Origin: Desulfosalsimonas propionicica
GTDB taxonomy: Bacteria; Desulfobacterota; Desulfobacteria; Desulfobacterales; Desulfosalsimonadaceae
Assembly (NCBI RefSeq): GCF_013761005.1
Contig: NZ_JACDUS010000007.1
Span: forward strand, 62,001 to 126,000
Length of the DNA: 64,000 nucleotides
Direction of reading: 5' to 3'
A model generated the notes under the pieces. It did no database searches, was not told where the DNA came from, and saw only the letters and a program-made list of their open reading frames with translations. The translations under genes were made by a program, and so were the position numbers. Of this stretch, positions 1 through 8,218 are shown in pieces; position 1 is the stretch's first letter, and each line of letters opens with the position of its first letter.

Positions 1-651
1 CTGCAGTCATTTGCGCAAGTCTGCATGGCGCTTGATAAGGGGCAGGAGGCCAGACAGGCGGTTTATCGCCTTTTGGCGCGTCAGCCGGAAAAACCGCAAT
101 GGTGGAAGATGCTTGCCAATGTCGATATAAGAGCGGACAATTACGATAAGGCCGCTGCTGCCTTTAAGGTTCACAATCAGCTGGTTGCCCCCCGCAAAGA
201 AGACGTGCTCCGGCTGGGGGATCTTTATATGGCTGCAGGCGTGCCGGCAAAGGCGGCAGACCAGTATGAAATTTTGCTTCAACAGGACCCGGCCGCCCGG
301 CAGTATGAAAAAGCGGCTTCGGCCTATCTGGCTGCCTGCCGTCCGGAAAAAGCAGCCGCCATATTAAAACAGGCCGTTGAACGAACGCCTGAGCCCCGTC
401 TTTGGCATATGCTAGGCAGTATCCTTTATAATCAGGACAAACCGGAACAAGCCTATGGCGCCTTTCAAAAAAGCTACGGCCTGAATTCAGACAAGGGCGA
501 TTCCGCCCTTATGATGGGCTACAGCGCGTTAAAAGCCGGTTTGGTTCATGAAGCTGTTGATGCTTTTGAAAAAGCGGCAAAATTCAAAAATCAGCAGCAA
601 GCGGCCACAGCGGGTCTCAATGCAGCCCGAAGTCTTGCTGATGCCCCGTGA
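1..651 (+). CDS. Tetratricopeptide-repeat protein, 5' end outside window
   Basis: The reading frame is open from base 1 and the first ATG (base 25) has no ribosome site, so this is the C-terminal part of a longer protein. The visible part of about 216 residues consists of helical pairs of the TPR type, with repeated alanine/glycine/tyrosine positions and spaced Y-x-x-A-A and A-Y-x-x-F-x-x-S elements. It ends in a short Ala-rich tail. TPR proteins act as scaffolds. In Desulfobacterota and gammaproteobacteria a TPR protein is often the last gene of DUF3450-ExbB-ExbD-TonB operons, so this could be the end of such an operon, but nothing upstream is visible to show it. The next gene converges on it. 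Confidence 0.75.
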   Translation: MQSFAQVCMALDKGQEARQAVYRLLARQPEKPQWWKMLANVDIRADNYDKAAAAFKVHNQLVAPRKEDVLRLGDLYMAAGVPAKAADQYEILLQQDPAARQYEKAASAYLAACRPEKAAAILKQAVERTPEPRLWHMLGSILYNQDKPEQAYGAFQKSYGLNSDKGDSALMMGYSALKAGLVHEAVDAFEKAAKFKNQQQAATAGLNAARSLADAP

Positions 652-750
652 TCAGGTGTGCTGTAGGATTGATTTGGCGCAAATCCGCTGCTGCCATGGC
701 TGAATTTTTATTGCAGCATTGCTGCTTCTTCAATGATGCTTTAATGCCTT

Positions 751-1785
751 TTACACATTGAACCGGAAATTGATGATATCCCCGTCCGCCACTTCATAGG
801 TTTTGCCTTCAAGGCGCAGGGTGGCGTTTTTTTTGGCTGCTGCCATGGAGCCGGCGGCCATCAGGTCCTCGTAGGAGACCACTTCCGCGCGGATAAAGCC
901 TTTCTGGATATCTGAGTGGATGGCCCCGGCGGCTTCCAGTGCCGGAGTTCCCCGGCCGATGGTCCAGGCGCGCACCTCGTCTTCGCCCACGGTAAAAAAG
1001 GAGATCAGGCCCAGGATTTTGTATGATGCCCGGATTACCCGGTCTGTTGCCGGGGCCGCGATGTTGAACTCTTCGAGCAGTTCCGCGGCCTCCTGCTTTG
1101 ACATCTGGGCCAGTTCATGTTCGAGCTTGCCCCGGATGACCCGGCAGGTCTCTGTCTGCGGGATTTGGCCCGCAGCCGGAAGGGCCTCGTCTTCGTCCGC
1201 GTTGTTGAAAAGTACCAAAGCGGGTTTGGCCGACATGAGCCCGTAGCCGCGCAAAAGCCTGGATTGGCCGATTTCCGGCATGTGCCGCAGGGGCGTTTCC
1301 TGCTCCAGGGCGTTTTTGCACTGCTCCAGCAGGGCCTGTTCCTTCTTGTCCACGGGCCGGCCCTTTTTGGCATCCAGGGCCATGCGTTCCAGGCGTTTTT
1401 CCACCACGCTGAGATCGGTCTGCATGAGTTCCTGGTCCAGAAGCAAAAAGTCATTTTCCAGGTCCGGGGCTTCCATGCCGTATGCGGCAAAGTTTCGCAC
1501 AACGTGGATCAGTGCATCAGTGTCGCGCACCGCGCGCATCAGGGCGCTGTCTTCGCTGCCGGCTTTTTTCTGCTCGCCTTTTCCGGGCAGCAGATATTCC
1601 ACCTGGGCGTAGATGGTTTTTTGGGGCCGGTACATCTCACTTAAGATGTCAATGCGCTGGTCAGGCACGTGGATGGTTCCGATGCGGGTTTCGGTGCGGC
1701 CGCCGGTGGCGGCAAAATCCCGGGCCAGGGCTTCAAAAACCGTGGTTTTGCCGGAGCCGGCCAGGCCGATGATTCCTATTTTCAT
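751..1785 (-). CDS. ychF: YchF-family GTPase/ATPase with TGS domain
   Basis: A 344-residue member of the Obg-related YchF family, ribosome-associated P-loop NTPases. The P-loop GLAGSGKTT is at residues 7-15. The usual G4 NKxD motif is replaced by an FNNADED-type sequence, as expected for YchF/Ola1 proteins, which prefer ATP. A central helical insertion (about 115-165) is followed by a C-terminal TGS fold ending DGDIINFRFNV. Length is a little under the 360-residue norm. Its ATG overlaps the stop of the upstream tatD-family gene by four bases, so the two are probably translationally coupled. A role in translation or stress response is inferred from the family. Confidence 0.9.
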   Translation of the reverse strand: MKIGIIGLAGSGKTTVFEALARDFAATGGRTETRIGTIHVPDQRIDILSEMYRPQKTIYAQVEYLLPGKGEQKKAGSEDSALMRAVRDTDALIHVVRNFAAYGMEAPDLENDFLLLDQELMQTDLSVVEKRLERMALDAKKGRPVDKKEQALLEQCKNALEQETPLRHMPEIGQSRLLRGYGLMSAKPALVLFNNADEDEALPAAGQIPQTETCRVIRGKLEHELAQMSKQEAAELLEEFNIAAPATDRVIRASYKILGLISFFTVGEDEVRAWTIGRGTPALEAAGAIHSDIQKGFIRAEVVSYEDLMAAGSMAAAKKNATLRLEGKTYEVADGDIINFRFNV

Positions 1786-2606
1786 TGGAGGTTTTCCTTT
1801 TTGACGGATTGAATTGCCGGGCCTGCATCATTGATGTCAAACAACCGGCTGGTGTTGTCCCACAAAACCCGGGCCAGATCCCGGGCATCGGTGTTTCTCA
1901 CCTCTGCCAGTTTTGTCAGCACCCGCTTGACAAATGCCGGTTCATTGCGCCGGGTGTGGTTTTTTTCCGGTGCCGGGGTCAGGTAAGGGGCGTCGGTTTC
2001 AATCAGCAGGCGGTCTTCCGGGATGGCCGCCGCCATTTGCCGCAGGGCCGCACCCCTTTTGGAAATGGTGAGAATGCCGGTAATGCCGATGTAAAAGCCC
2101 ATGTTCAGGTACTGGTGAAGTTCGTCTGAAGTGCCGGAAAAGCAGTGCACCACCCCCTGGATGCCTTTGGGCGCCCGGGTACGGATGAGTTCGGCAAACC
2201 GGCCCTGGCTGTCGCGCTCATGAAAGATCAGGGGCAGGCCCAATTCAGCAGCAGTTTCCATCTGGTGCACAAACCATTTTTCCTGAATGTCTGCGGGCGC
2301 ATACATCCGGTTGAAATCCAGGCCGGTCTCGCCCCAGGCCTTGACTTTCGGGTTCCGGGCCATTTCTTTTAAGGCAGCCAGGGTCTTTTCGCTGCATGCG
2401 GCCGCGTCATGGGGATGGATGCCCACCGAGGCGTAGCAGCCTTCATGGGCTTCTGCGATCTCTATGGCCTGTTTGCAGGTTTTTTGGGTGATGCCGACGA
2501 TCATCATTTTCCGGACCCCGGCTTCCCGGGCGTTTTCAATGACTGCGCCGCGGTCTTTATCATAGGCCCTGTCGTTTAAATGACAGTGGCTGTCAAAAAT
2601 ATTCAA
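1782..2606 (-). CDS. TatD-family metal-dependent hydrolase
   Basis: TatD-type deoxyribonuclease/hydrolase of 274 residues with a TIM-barrel amidohydrolase fold. The metal-binding DSHCHL motif sits at the extreme N-terminus, followed by GIHPHDA, GETGLDF, FHERDSQG, VVHCFSG and ETDAPYL motifs. I start it at a TTG (base 2606) because AAGGA lies eight bases upstream and the DSHCH motif follows four residues later. The frame stays open further upstream to 2681, but that extension has no family match. The gene leads a two-gene unit with ychF (four-base overlap). Likely activity is 3'-5' exonuclease or related phosphohydrolase, inferred from the family. Confidence 0.88.
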   Translation of the reverse strand: MNIFDSHCHLNDRAYDKDRGAVIENAREAGVRKMMIVGITQKTCKQAIEIAEAHEGCYASVGIHPHDAAACSEKTLAALKEMARNPKVKAWGETGLDFNRMYAPADIQEKWFVHQMETAAELGLPLIFHERDSQGRFAELIRTRAPKGIQGVVHCFSGTSDELHQYLNMGFYIGITGILTISKRGAALRQMAAAIPEDRLLIETDAPYLTPAPEKNHTRRNEPAFVKRVLTKLAEVRNTDARDLARVLWDNTSRLFDINDAGPAIQSVKKENLQ

Positions 2607-2694
2607 TGGTTTTTCCTTGAAATCATCGCTGGTTTGCGTGAAATGATAAAAAAACGTATGTATCACCTGAAGCCGGGTCAATCAAGGAAATGAT

Positions 2695-2825
2695 GGCACC
2701 GGAAAAGTCCAATATCTGCGTTACGCGCGATTTCTCAGAATTTCACGTACGAATAAGTACGCTGCATTCTTCGAAATCGCACAAGCCTTGATCTTGAACT
2801 TTTACGGCGCCATCTGAAATCAGAC
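2695..2825. repeat. Palindromic intergenic repeat, module A (copy 1)
   Basis: About 130 bp closely matching 26636-26785. Both contain GTCCAATATCTGCGTTACGC, then a palindromic core with arms of the GCGATTTC / GAAATCGC type, then CTTGATCTT and a GGCGC-ATCT block. The two halves are imperfect inverted copies of each other, as in a MITE or large REP-type element. No coding potential is seen. Confidence 0.75.
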
Positions 2826-2986
2826 TTCCAAGGAAGTCCAAGGGCGGGGTCGGTTTGTAAGCGACATTGAGCGTTTACGGGAACCTCCGTAAACGGTCAG
2901 GAGCGAAAAAACTGACCCTGGCCACAGGGCTTCCTTCCTGACAAACAGCGGGCGCGGTAAAAAGCTTTTTACGAGCGCATTAAGGA
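2826..2986. repeat. Palindromic intergenic repeat, module B (copy 1) with terminal module E
   Basis: A long imperfect palindrome: the arm from CCAAGGAAGTCC to GCGTTTACGG is mirrored by CCGTAAACGGTCAGGAGCG to GGGCTTCCTTCC. The apex between the arms is only about 6 bp here, against roughly 95 bp in the copy at 50826-51077. It ends in TTTTTACGAGCGC (module E), which also ends the copies near 26780 and 51075. Together with module A it fills the whole tatD-pncA gap; no gene is seen there. Confidence 0.75.
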
Positions 2987-3094
2987 AATCGTGGGCACAA
3001 CCGGTTGTTCTTCGGGTCCGGCCCCTGTTGAACCGGCCCGGCGCGTGATTATTATAAGGCTTGATAAGAATGCATGAAGCAAAGGAGGAAACTC

Positions 3095-3667
3095 ATGACC
3101 CAGCCCCATGAAGTGTTCAAGCCCGGCGATGCCCTGCTGATTGTGGACGTGCAGAACGATTTCTGCCCCGGAGGGGCCCTGCCCATTGAAGAGGGAGACA
3201 GGGTGGTTGCCGTGATCAATCCCTGGATTGAAGCGGCCCTGGAAAAGGGCGTGCCGGTGTATGCCTCCCGGGACTGGCACCCGGTGGGCCATGTGAGCTT
3301 TTCGGAGCAGGGCGGTGACTGGCCGCCCCATTGCGTGCAGGACACCCCGGGGGCCGCATTTCACAAAGATCTGAATCTTCCGGGCAACACCATGGTGATC
3401 ACCAAGGGCGTGCGGTTTGACCAGGATCAGAATTCAGCCTTTGACCAGACCGGCCTTGCAGAGGAATTCCGTCGCTCCCGCATTCACCGGGTTTTTGTGG
3501 CCGGCCTTGCCTTGGATGTCTGCGTGCAGGCAACGGTAATCGATGCGCTGGCCCAAGGCTTTGAAACCCTGGTGCTGCTTTCCGCCACCCGGCCGGTGAC
3601 AGAAGAAGGCGGCCGGATTGCCGTGGAAAACATGAAAAAGGCCGGGGCCGTGATTTACGACCAGTGA
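3095..3667 (+). CDS. pncA: Nicotinamidase / isochorismatase-family amidohydrolase
   Basis: A 190-residue nicotinamidase, hydrolysing nicotinamide to nicotinate for NAD salvage. The catalytic Asp lies in IVDVQNDF (D18), the Lys in ITKGVRFDQD and the nucleophilic Cys in LALDVCVQAT. The metal site is the DWHPVGHVSF stretch. I prefer the ATG at 3095 over 3074 because AAAGGAGG lies just upstream. The C-terminus overlaps the convergent thiD gene by 13 bp. The dispersed repeats lie directly upstream, so the promoter must be within or just after them. Confidence 0.9.
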   Translation: MTQPHEVFKPGDALLIVDVQNDFCPGGALPIEEGDRVVAVINPWIEAALEKGVPVYASRDWHPVGHVSFSEQGGDWPPHCVQDTPGAAFHKDLNLPGNTMVITKGVRFDQDQNSAFDQTGLAEEFRRSRIHRVFVAGLALDVCVQATVIDALAQGFETLVLLSATRPVTEEGGRIAVENMKKAGAVIYDQ

Positions 3668-4506
3668 TTGTTCCGCCCCGTGGATGCCATTTTGTGGTGC
3701 AGCAGGGGGCCGTGGCCGCCGCCGATGGCGTGGTCAGCCGAGATGGAAATGAGATTGGCCGTCAGGTCCACGGCAGAGAAAAACGCCTCTTCGGGCCCCT
3801 TGCCCCTGGCCAGAAATGCTGCAAAAGCCGAGGAAAAGGTGCACCCCGTGCCATGGGTGTTGCGGGTGTGGATATGGGGATGGGCTGCGGTGATGGCCCG
3901 GACGGCATTGTTTTCCCGGAAGATGAACCAGTCTGTGACCGTGCCTTCCCCCTCCTTTGCCTGCCGTGAATGCCCGCCTTTTAAAACCGCACCGCAAAGA
4001 TCGGGGTACTGGTTTAAAAGTTCCCGGCCTGCGGCCTCCATGTCCGTGACAGGGCCACGGCAAAGGATTTCGAGCTCTGCAAGGTTGGGGGTGATAAAAT
4101 CTGAAGCCGGAATCATCTCTGTCATCAGGGATTTGACGGCTGCATCGTCAATGAGTTGGTGGCCGCTGGTGGAGACCATCACCGGATCGCAGACAACGGT
4201 GAGATCCTTTACCCGGCCGGCAATAATTTCGCATATTTCCCGGTTGGGCAGCATGCCCAGCTTGACTGCATGGATCCGGATATCGGCCAGAACGCTTGCC
4301 ATCTGCCGGTCAACAAATTGTGCTGGTACGGCCATGGCCCCGTCCACGCCCCGGGTGTTCTGGGCGGTCAGGGCCGTGATCACAGCCGCCCCGTAAACCC
4401 CGACGGCCATAAAGGTTTTCAAATCAGCCTGTATTCCGGCCCCGCCCGAGGGATCGGAACCGGCAATGGAAAGCACTGTGGGAATTTTTGCTGCATTTTC
4501 GGACAT
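3655..4506 (-). CDS. thiD: Hydroxymethylpyrimidine (phosphate) kinase
   Basis: A 283-residue ribokinase-fold HMP/HMP-P kinase of thiamine biosynthesis. Visible motifs are SIAGSDPSGGAGIQADLK at the N-terminus, the DPVMVSTSG segment, and the anion-hole/catalytic HGTGCTFSSA near the C-terminus. It stands alone: no other thi gene is nearby and no TPP-riboswitch signature is visible in the upstream 170 bp. The last codons overlap the convergent pncA end. Confidence 0.92.
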   Translation of the reverse strand: MSENAAKIPTVLSIAGSDPSGGAGIQADLKTFMAVGVYGAAVITALTAQNTRGVDGAMAVPAQFVDRQMASVLADIRIHAVKLGMLPNREICEIIAGRVKDLTVVCDPVMVSTSGHQLIDDAAVKSLMTEMIPASDFITPNLAELEILCRGPVTDMEAAGRELLNQYPDLCGAVLKGGHSRQAKEGEGTVTDWFIFRENNAVRAITAAHPHIHTRNTHGTGCTFSSAFAAFLARGKGPEEAFFSAVDLTANLISISADHAIGGGHGPLLHHKMASTGRNNHWS

Positions 4507-4591
4507 GGCTGCCTGCCTGTTGGCCTTTGATCAAAAAAATTGTCTGTGATATATAGCGCAGATTGTTCGGGTTGTCCATTTTTTCGGGCTG

Positions 4592-4650
4592 GCAAAAAAA
4601 ACAAAAACCCGCAGCAGCGGCTCGCTAACGCCGTGCTGCGGGTTTTTTTG
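4592..4650 (-). terminator. Intrinsic terminator after glutamate synthase gene
   Basis: A GC-rich hairpin whose arms (about 4603-4620 and 4631-4647) pair ACCCGCAGCA with TGCTGCGGGT plus CGG/CCG. It is flanked by A-runs at 4593-4607 (U-tract on the minus strand) and a T-run at 4643-4649, so it could work in both directions. It lies 33 bp beyond the stop of the leftward glutamate synthase. Confidence 0.85.
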
Positions 4651-4682
4651 AAGCCGTGCCTTATAAACAGGCGCTGGCGGAT

Positions 4683-6329
4683 TTAACTGTTGAGGATCTT
4701 TTTGGCGGTTTCGTCATTGGCGTCGCAGACAAACGGGATGCCGGTGATCTCCGCGGTCTCCCGGTTGCCGGAAAAAAGATCTTCCCGGGCCACCTCGGGC
4801 ATGGAAAATTTTCGCGCGCCGGCCATGAACTGCTGCAGGCCGCAGGTCAGCTTGTCGGCCAGGGTCCAGAAACCGATGGCCCCGTAGGGGATGTTTTTCA
4901 TCTCGTCTTTGCCCACCCGGGCTTCCACGTCATAATAGCTGGCAAAAATTTCTTCCGGGGTGGTGCCGAGCTGGCTGACCGTCTTGGGCAGTTTGTCCCA
5001 GTTGCCGCTGATCTTTTCCCGGCGGTCCGGATTGATGGCCCCTTCGATGTTGGCCCCCAGAAATCCCGGGATCATGATGGCCCGGCCCATGCACACCAGC
5101 TTGGTGTACGGGGCGCCCAGGGCCATGGCCTTAAAGATGTGGTCTTCTAAGGCAAAGCCGCCGGCAAAGGAAAGATCCACCACATCCTCGCCCTTTGCGG
5201 CCAGGATGCTGTTGTATTCATGCGCCTTGGCATGCAGATGCAGGGAGGGGACCCCCCAGCTCTGCATCATGTTCCAGGGACTCATTCCCGTGCCGCCGCC
5301 CGAGCCGTCAATGGTGAGCAGATCAAGCTTTGCATCTGTGGCAAACTTGATGGCCATGGCCAGTTCCTCCATGCCGTAGGAGCCGGTCTTGAGGGAAATG
5401 CGCTTGAATCCGAGGCTTCTCAGATATTCCACGCTTTTCATGAACTCCTCGCGCACCAGATCCGCCCGGCCCAGGTTGGTTGCGCCCAGCCGGCTGTGGC
5501 GGGCAAACGAGGTAATGGAGCCGTGGTTGAAGGCTTCCTGCACTGAGGGTTTTTCCGGATCCGGGTCCACCACGTAGCCGCGTTTTTTCAAAAAGATGGC
5601 ATAATCCAGGCTTGTGACCTGGATTTCACCGCCAATGTCCTTTGCGCCCTGGCCCCATTTGAGTTCCAGGATGCACTTGTTGCCGTATTTTTCGGCAATG
5701 TATTCGGCAACGCCGTTTCGGGTGTCTTCCACGTTCATCTGAACGATGATGGCGCCGTAACCGTCATTGTAGCGCAGGTAGGAATCAATGCGCCGGTCCA
5801 GTTCCGGGGCCTTGGTGATCCGGCCGGTGGCCATTTCCGATTCCCGGTCCACGCCCACCACGTTTTCGCCGATGACCACGGGAATGCCCACCAGGGATGC
5901 GCCGATGGCAAAAGAATCCCAGTATTTGGCCGCCACAAAGGTCGAGCCCAACGCGCCGGTCATCAGGGGAACGCGGGCCTTGGTCTTGATTTCCTTGCCG
6001 AATTCGGTTTCCAGGCTCACATTGGGGAAAATGCAGTCATCCGGGTCCGTGGACAGGCCCTGGGACAGGCCGTGGGAGCCGTAGGCATAGCCCTGAATCC
6101 GCAGGGAATTGTAGGATACGCCCACGTGGGTGGTGTTGTTGGCCCCGGCGGTGACTATGCCGAAACTTCGGGGATAGAGCAGTTTGCGGCCCACCAGGCT
6201 GGACATAAAGGTTTCGCATTTGCCCTGGCAGTCAGCCCGGCACAGGGTACACAAACCGGATTCCGCAGGATTGCCCCGGTTGGCGGTCCCCAGTACATCA
6301 TTGGTTTTGGAAAAACGCAGTTCAGACAT
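4683..6329 (-). CDS. FMN-binding glutamate synthase-type protein (GltB synthase domain)
   Basis: A 548-residue stand-alone synthase domain: the FMN/TIM-barrel part of glutamate synthase without the N-terminal glutaminase domain and without the C-terminal beta-helix. An N-terminal Cys cluster (C27, C30, C34, C38) could hold an iron-sulfur cluster. The barrel shows LELKWGQGAKDIGGE, ITSFARHSRLG, LLTIDGSGGGTGMSPW and GAPYTKLVCMGRA, typical of GltB FMN sites. This class is common in archaea and anaerobic bacteria. How ammonia and electrons are supplied is not shown, as no gltD or glxB neighbour is present. The leader carries an ANTAR-type hexaloop and a terminator, suggesting control by transcription antitermination. 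Confidence 0.85.
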   Translation of the reverse strand: MSELRFSKTNDVLGTANRGNPAESGLCTLCRADCQGKCETFMSSLVGRKLLYPRSFGIVTAGANNTTHVGVSYNSLRIQGYAYGSHGLSQGLSTDPDDCIFPNVSLETEFGKEIKTKARVPLMTGALGSTFVAAKYWDSFAIGASLVGIPVVIGENVVGVDRESEMATGRITKAPELDRRIDSYLRYNDGYGAIIVQMNVEDTRNGVAEYIAEKYGNKCILELKWGQGAKDIGGEIQVTSLDYAIFLKKRGYVVDPDPEKPSVQEAFNHGSITSFARHSRLGATNLGRADLVREEFMKSVEYLRSLGFKRISLKTGSYGMEELAMAIKFATDAKLDLLTIDGSGGGTGMSPWNMMQSWGVPSLHLHAKAHEYNSILAAKGEDVVDLSFAGGFALEDHIFKAMALGAPYTKLVCMGRAIMIPGFLGANIEGAINPDRREKISGNWDKLPKTVSQLGTTPEEIFASYYDVEARVGKDEMKNIPYGAIGFWTLADKLTCGLQQFMAGARKFSMPEVAREDLFSGNRETAEITGIPFVCDANDETAKKILNS

Positions 6330-6410
6330 GATTTTCCTCCTTGGTGCAACTTTTTTGACATTAAATTATTATTTATTATTTCAATATGTTATATATATTT
6401 GAATTTGAGC

Positions 6411-6449
6411 AAAAAAAAGCGCCTCTACGCCGTTGTGCAATAGAGACGC
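6411..6449 (-). terminator. Leader terminator containing second ANTAR-type loop
   Basis: On the minus strand a 9-bp stem (6441-6449 with 6419-6427, one G-U pair) is followed by eight U (6411-6418). Its 13-nt apex contains AACGGC (complement of 6429-6434) in the same CAC-loop-G context as the upstream hairpin at 6475-6496. The terminator lies about 80 nt before the glutamate synthase start, so it is an attenuator rather than a 3' end. Confidence 0.75.
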
Positions 6450-6474
6450 CTTTGTCTGTAAAATATTCAGTAAA

Positions 6475-6496
6475 ACCTGCACGCCATTGTGCAAGT
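6475..6496 (-). promoter_or_regulatory. Putative ANTAR-protein binding hairpin (hexaloop AAUGGC)
   Basis: As minus-strand RNA this is an 8-bp stem (ACUUGCAC with GUGCAGGU, one G-U) closing a six-base loop AAUGGC. Loop position 1 is A and position 4 is G, the two bases known to be needed for ANTAR-domain recognition. The 14-base word around the loop recurs about 38 nt downstream inside the terminator. The ANTAR gene lies immediately upstream on the same strand. Confidence 0.65.
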
Positions 6497-6563
6497 TAAC
6501 AAATACTTATTAGTTCAAGGAGATGTTTTTGTCAAGGTTTTTATGAAATGCGTTGCATGCATG

Positions 6564-7274
6564 TCAGTAAAGTTCTTCTGAAAGCAGGATGGCCTCTGCA
6601 ATGCTGCGCATGGATTTGCGCGAATCCATGCTTTTTTTCTGCAAGCGGCGATAGGCTTCGTCTGCATCAATGCGGCTTCGCTGCATCATGGCCTCCTTGG
6701 CCCGTTCCACGAGCTTGCGGGTTTCCAGCTCCTCCTGGATCACCTTGGTCTTGATCACCAGTTCTGAGTTGTAAATGGCCACCGCGGCCTGGTTGGCCAC
6801 GGTGGTGATCAGGTTGACCTCCACATCTGTAAAGTCGTGAGGCTCTGAGGTAAAGCAGTTGAGCACGCCGATGACCCGTTCATCATGGAGCAAAGGAACG
6901 CTGGCCAGGGATTTGAGCCCCAGACTCCGGGCCATGTCCTTTTCCTTGAATCTGGGCTCGGACAACACATCTTTGATGATCAACGGGAGTTTTTCCGCGG
7001 CCACATAGCCCACTACGCCTTCGCTGATGTTTAAGACCCGGTCTTTGACATAGGCGGGCTCAATGGTTTGGGTGGCTTTCAGGCGCAGGCGGGGCCGGCC
7101 GTCGTTTTCTTCGATCAGCCACAAGGAACAGATCTGCACCCCGGTAACCTGGGCCGTGACCATGACAATGAGCTTTAAGATCTCCTCGAGATAGAGATCC
7201 GAGTTGATGGCATGGCTGATATCCATCAATGCCTTGATATACTTGTCCGTGCTGACAGCACCCTTGGAATCCAT
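6564..7274 (-). CDS. GAF-ANTAR RNA-binding antiterminator
   Basis: A 236-residue regulator. Residues about 10-165 form a GAF sensor domain (ISHAINSDLYLEEIL, SEGVVGYVA, ASVPLLHDERVIGVLN, NQAAVAIYN). After a coiled linker, residues about 175-230 form an ANTAR domain: the ETRKLVERAKEAMMQRS helix, DEAYRRLQKKSM, then the SMRSIAEAILL helix. ANTAR proteins bind paired hexaloop hairpins in nascent leaders and block terminators. This one has no receiver domain, so the GAF domain presumably takes the signal. It sits between panB (25 bp upstream) and the glutamate synthase leader that carries a matching hairpin. Nitrogen-related control is inferred from the target gene and from known ANTAR proteins such as NasR, AmiR and EutV. 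Confidence 0.88.
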   Translation of the reverse strand: MDSKGAVSTDKYIKALMDISHAINSDLYLEEILKLIVMVTAQVTGVQICSLWLIEENDGRPRLRLKATQTIEPAYVKDRVLNISEGVVGYVAAEKLPLIIKDVLSEPRFKEKDMARSLGLKSLASVPLLHDERVIGVLNCFTSEPHDFTDVEVNLITTVANQAAVAIYNSELVIKTKVIQEELETRKLVERAKEAMMQRSRIDADEAYRRLQKKSMDSRKSMRSIAEAILLSEELY

Positions 7275-7298
7275 GATATCTGACGCAAAACAAAAGGG

Positions 7299-8087
7299 TT
7301 AATAACAATGCTCTTCAGACGGAAAATCGCCTGATGCAACTTCTTCAACATAGGCGCGCAGGCCGTCCATGGCGTTTTGCCGGAGCTGCGCATATTGCTT
7401 GACAAACTTGGGCACATGGCCTCCGTTTAAGCCCAGCATATCGTGGATCACCAGGACCTGGCCGTCGCAGTCCGGCCCGGCGCCGATGCCGATGGTCGGA
7501 ATGCTGATACTTTTGGTGATGGCCGCTGAGATGTCTGCCGGAATGCCTTCAAGGACCACGGAAAAGGCCCCGGCCGCCTCAACCCGCCGGGCATCTTCCA
7601 TGAGCCGGTCGCGATCGCGCTGGACCCGAAAGCCGCCCATCTGGTGCACCGACTGGGGGGTCAAACCGATATGGGCCATGACCGGAATCCCGGCCTGGGT
7701 CATGGCGGCAATGGTATCGGCCACCGATGCCCCGCCTTCAAGTTTGACCGCCGATGCCCCGGCTTCTTTTAAAAACCGGCCGGCGTTGGCCAGGGCCCCG
7801 GATCTGGAACTCTGGTAGGACATAAACGGCATATCGCCCACCACCATGGACGTGCGCGCGCTTTTGGCCACAATGCGGGTGTGATAAATCATTTCATCCA
7901 TGGTCACCCCGAGAGTGGTGGCCTCGCCCTGGACCGCCATGCCCAGCGAATCGCCAACCAGCAACACGTTTACGCCCGCCTCATCGGCCATCTGCGCAAA
8001 CGGATGATCATAGGCGGTCAGAACAGTTATTTTTTCGCCCTTTTTTTTCATGTCCATAAGTTTTTTCGTGGTTACTGCGCTTGCCAT
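7299..8087 (-). CDS. panB: 3-methyl-2-oxobutanoate hydroxymethyltransferase
   Basis: A 262-residue ketopantoate hydroxymethyltransferase, the first committed step of pantothenate synthesis. Motifs visible: [84 protein letters not shown]. The ATG at 8087 is preceded by AAAGGAG; the longer frame to 8225 lies mostly in promoter sequence. A promoter is visible at 8177-8204. panC and panD are not nearby. The GAF-ANTAR gene follows after 25 bp, possibly in the same transcript. Confidence 0.93.
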   Translation of the reverse strand: MASAVTTKKLMDMKKKGEKITVLTAYDHPFAQMADEAGVNVLLVGDSLGMAVQGEATTLGVTMDEMIYHTRIVAKSARTSMVVGDMPFMSYQSSRSGALANAGRFLKEAGASAVKLEGGASVADTIAAMTQAGIPVMAHIGLTPQSVHQMGGFRVQRDRDRLMEDARRVEAAGAFSVVLEGIPADISAAITKSISIPTIGIGAGPDCDGQVLVIHDMLGLNGGHVPKFVKQYAQLRQNAMDGLRAYVEEVASGDFPSEEHCY

Positions 8088-8176
8088 GATGGGTCTCCTT
8101 TCGGCTTTTGCAAGGACTTGCCGGTTTGGGCCGGGCGCCGGAAATTTCCGGATATTGCCGGATATATAGATTTTCT

Positions 8177-8204
8177 TGTATATAGTCCGTGCCCGGGATG
8201 TCAA
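8177..8204 (-). promoter_or_regulatory. Sigma-70-type promoter for panB
   Basis: On the minus strand TTGACA (8199-8204) and TATACA (8177-8182) are separated by 16 bp, about 90 bp upstream of the panB ATG. It is divergent from, and partly back to back with, the hisS promoter. Confidence 0.6.
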
Positions 8205-8218
8205 GTTCAACATATGGG

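Noticed and set aside
4507-4682. TPP riboswitch upstream of thiD
   Set aside because: None of the conserved CTGAGA/ACCTGATC-type words are present; the region is a terminator and short spacer.
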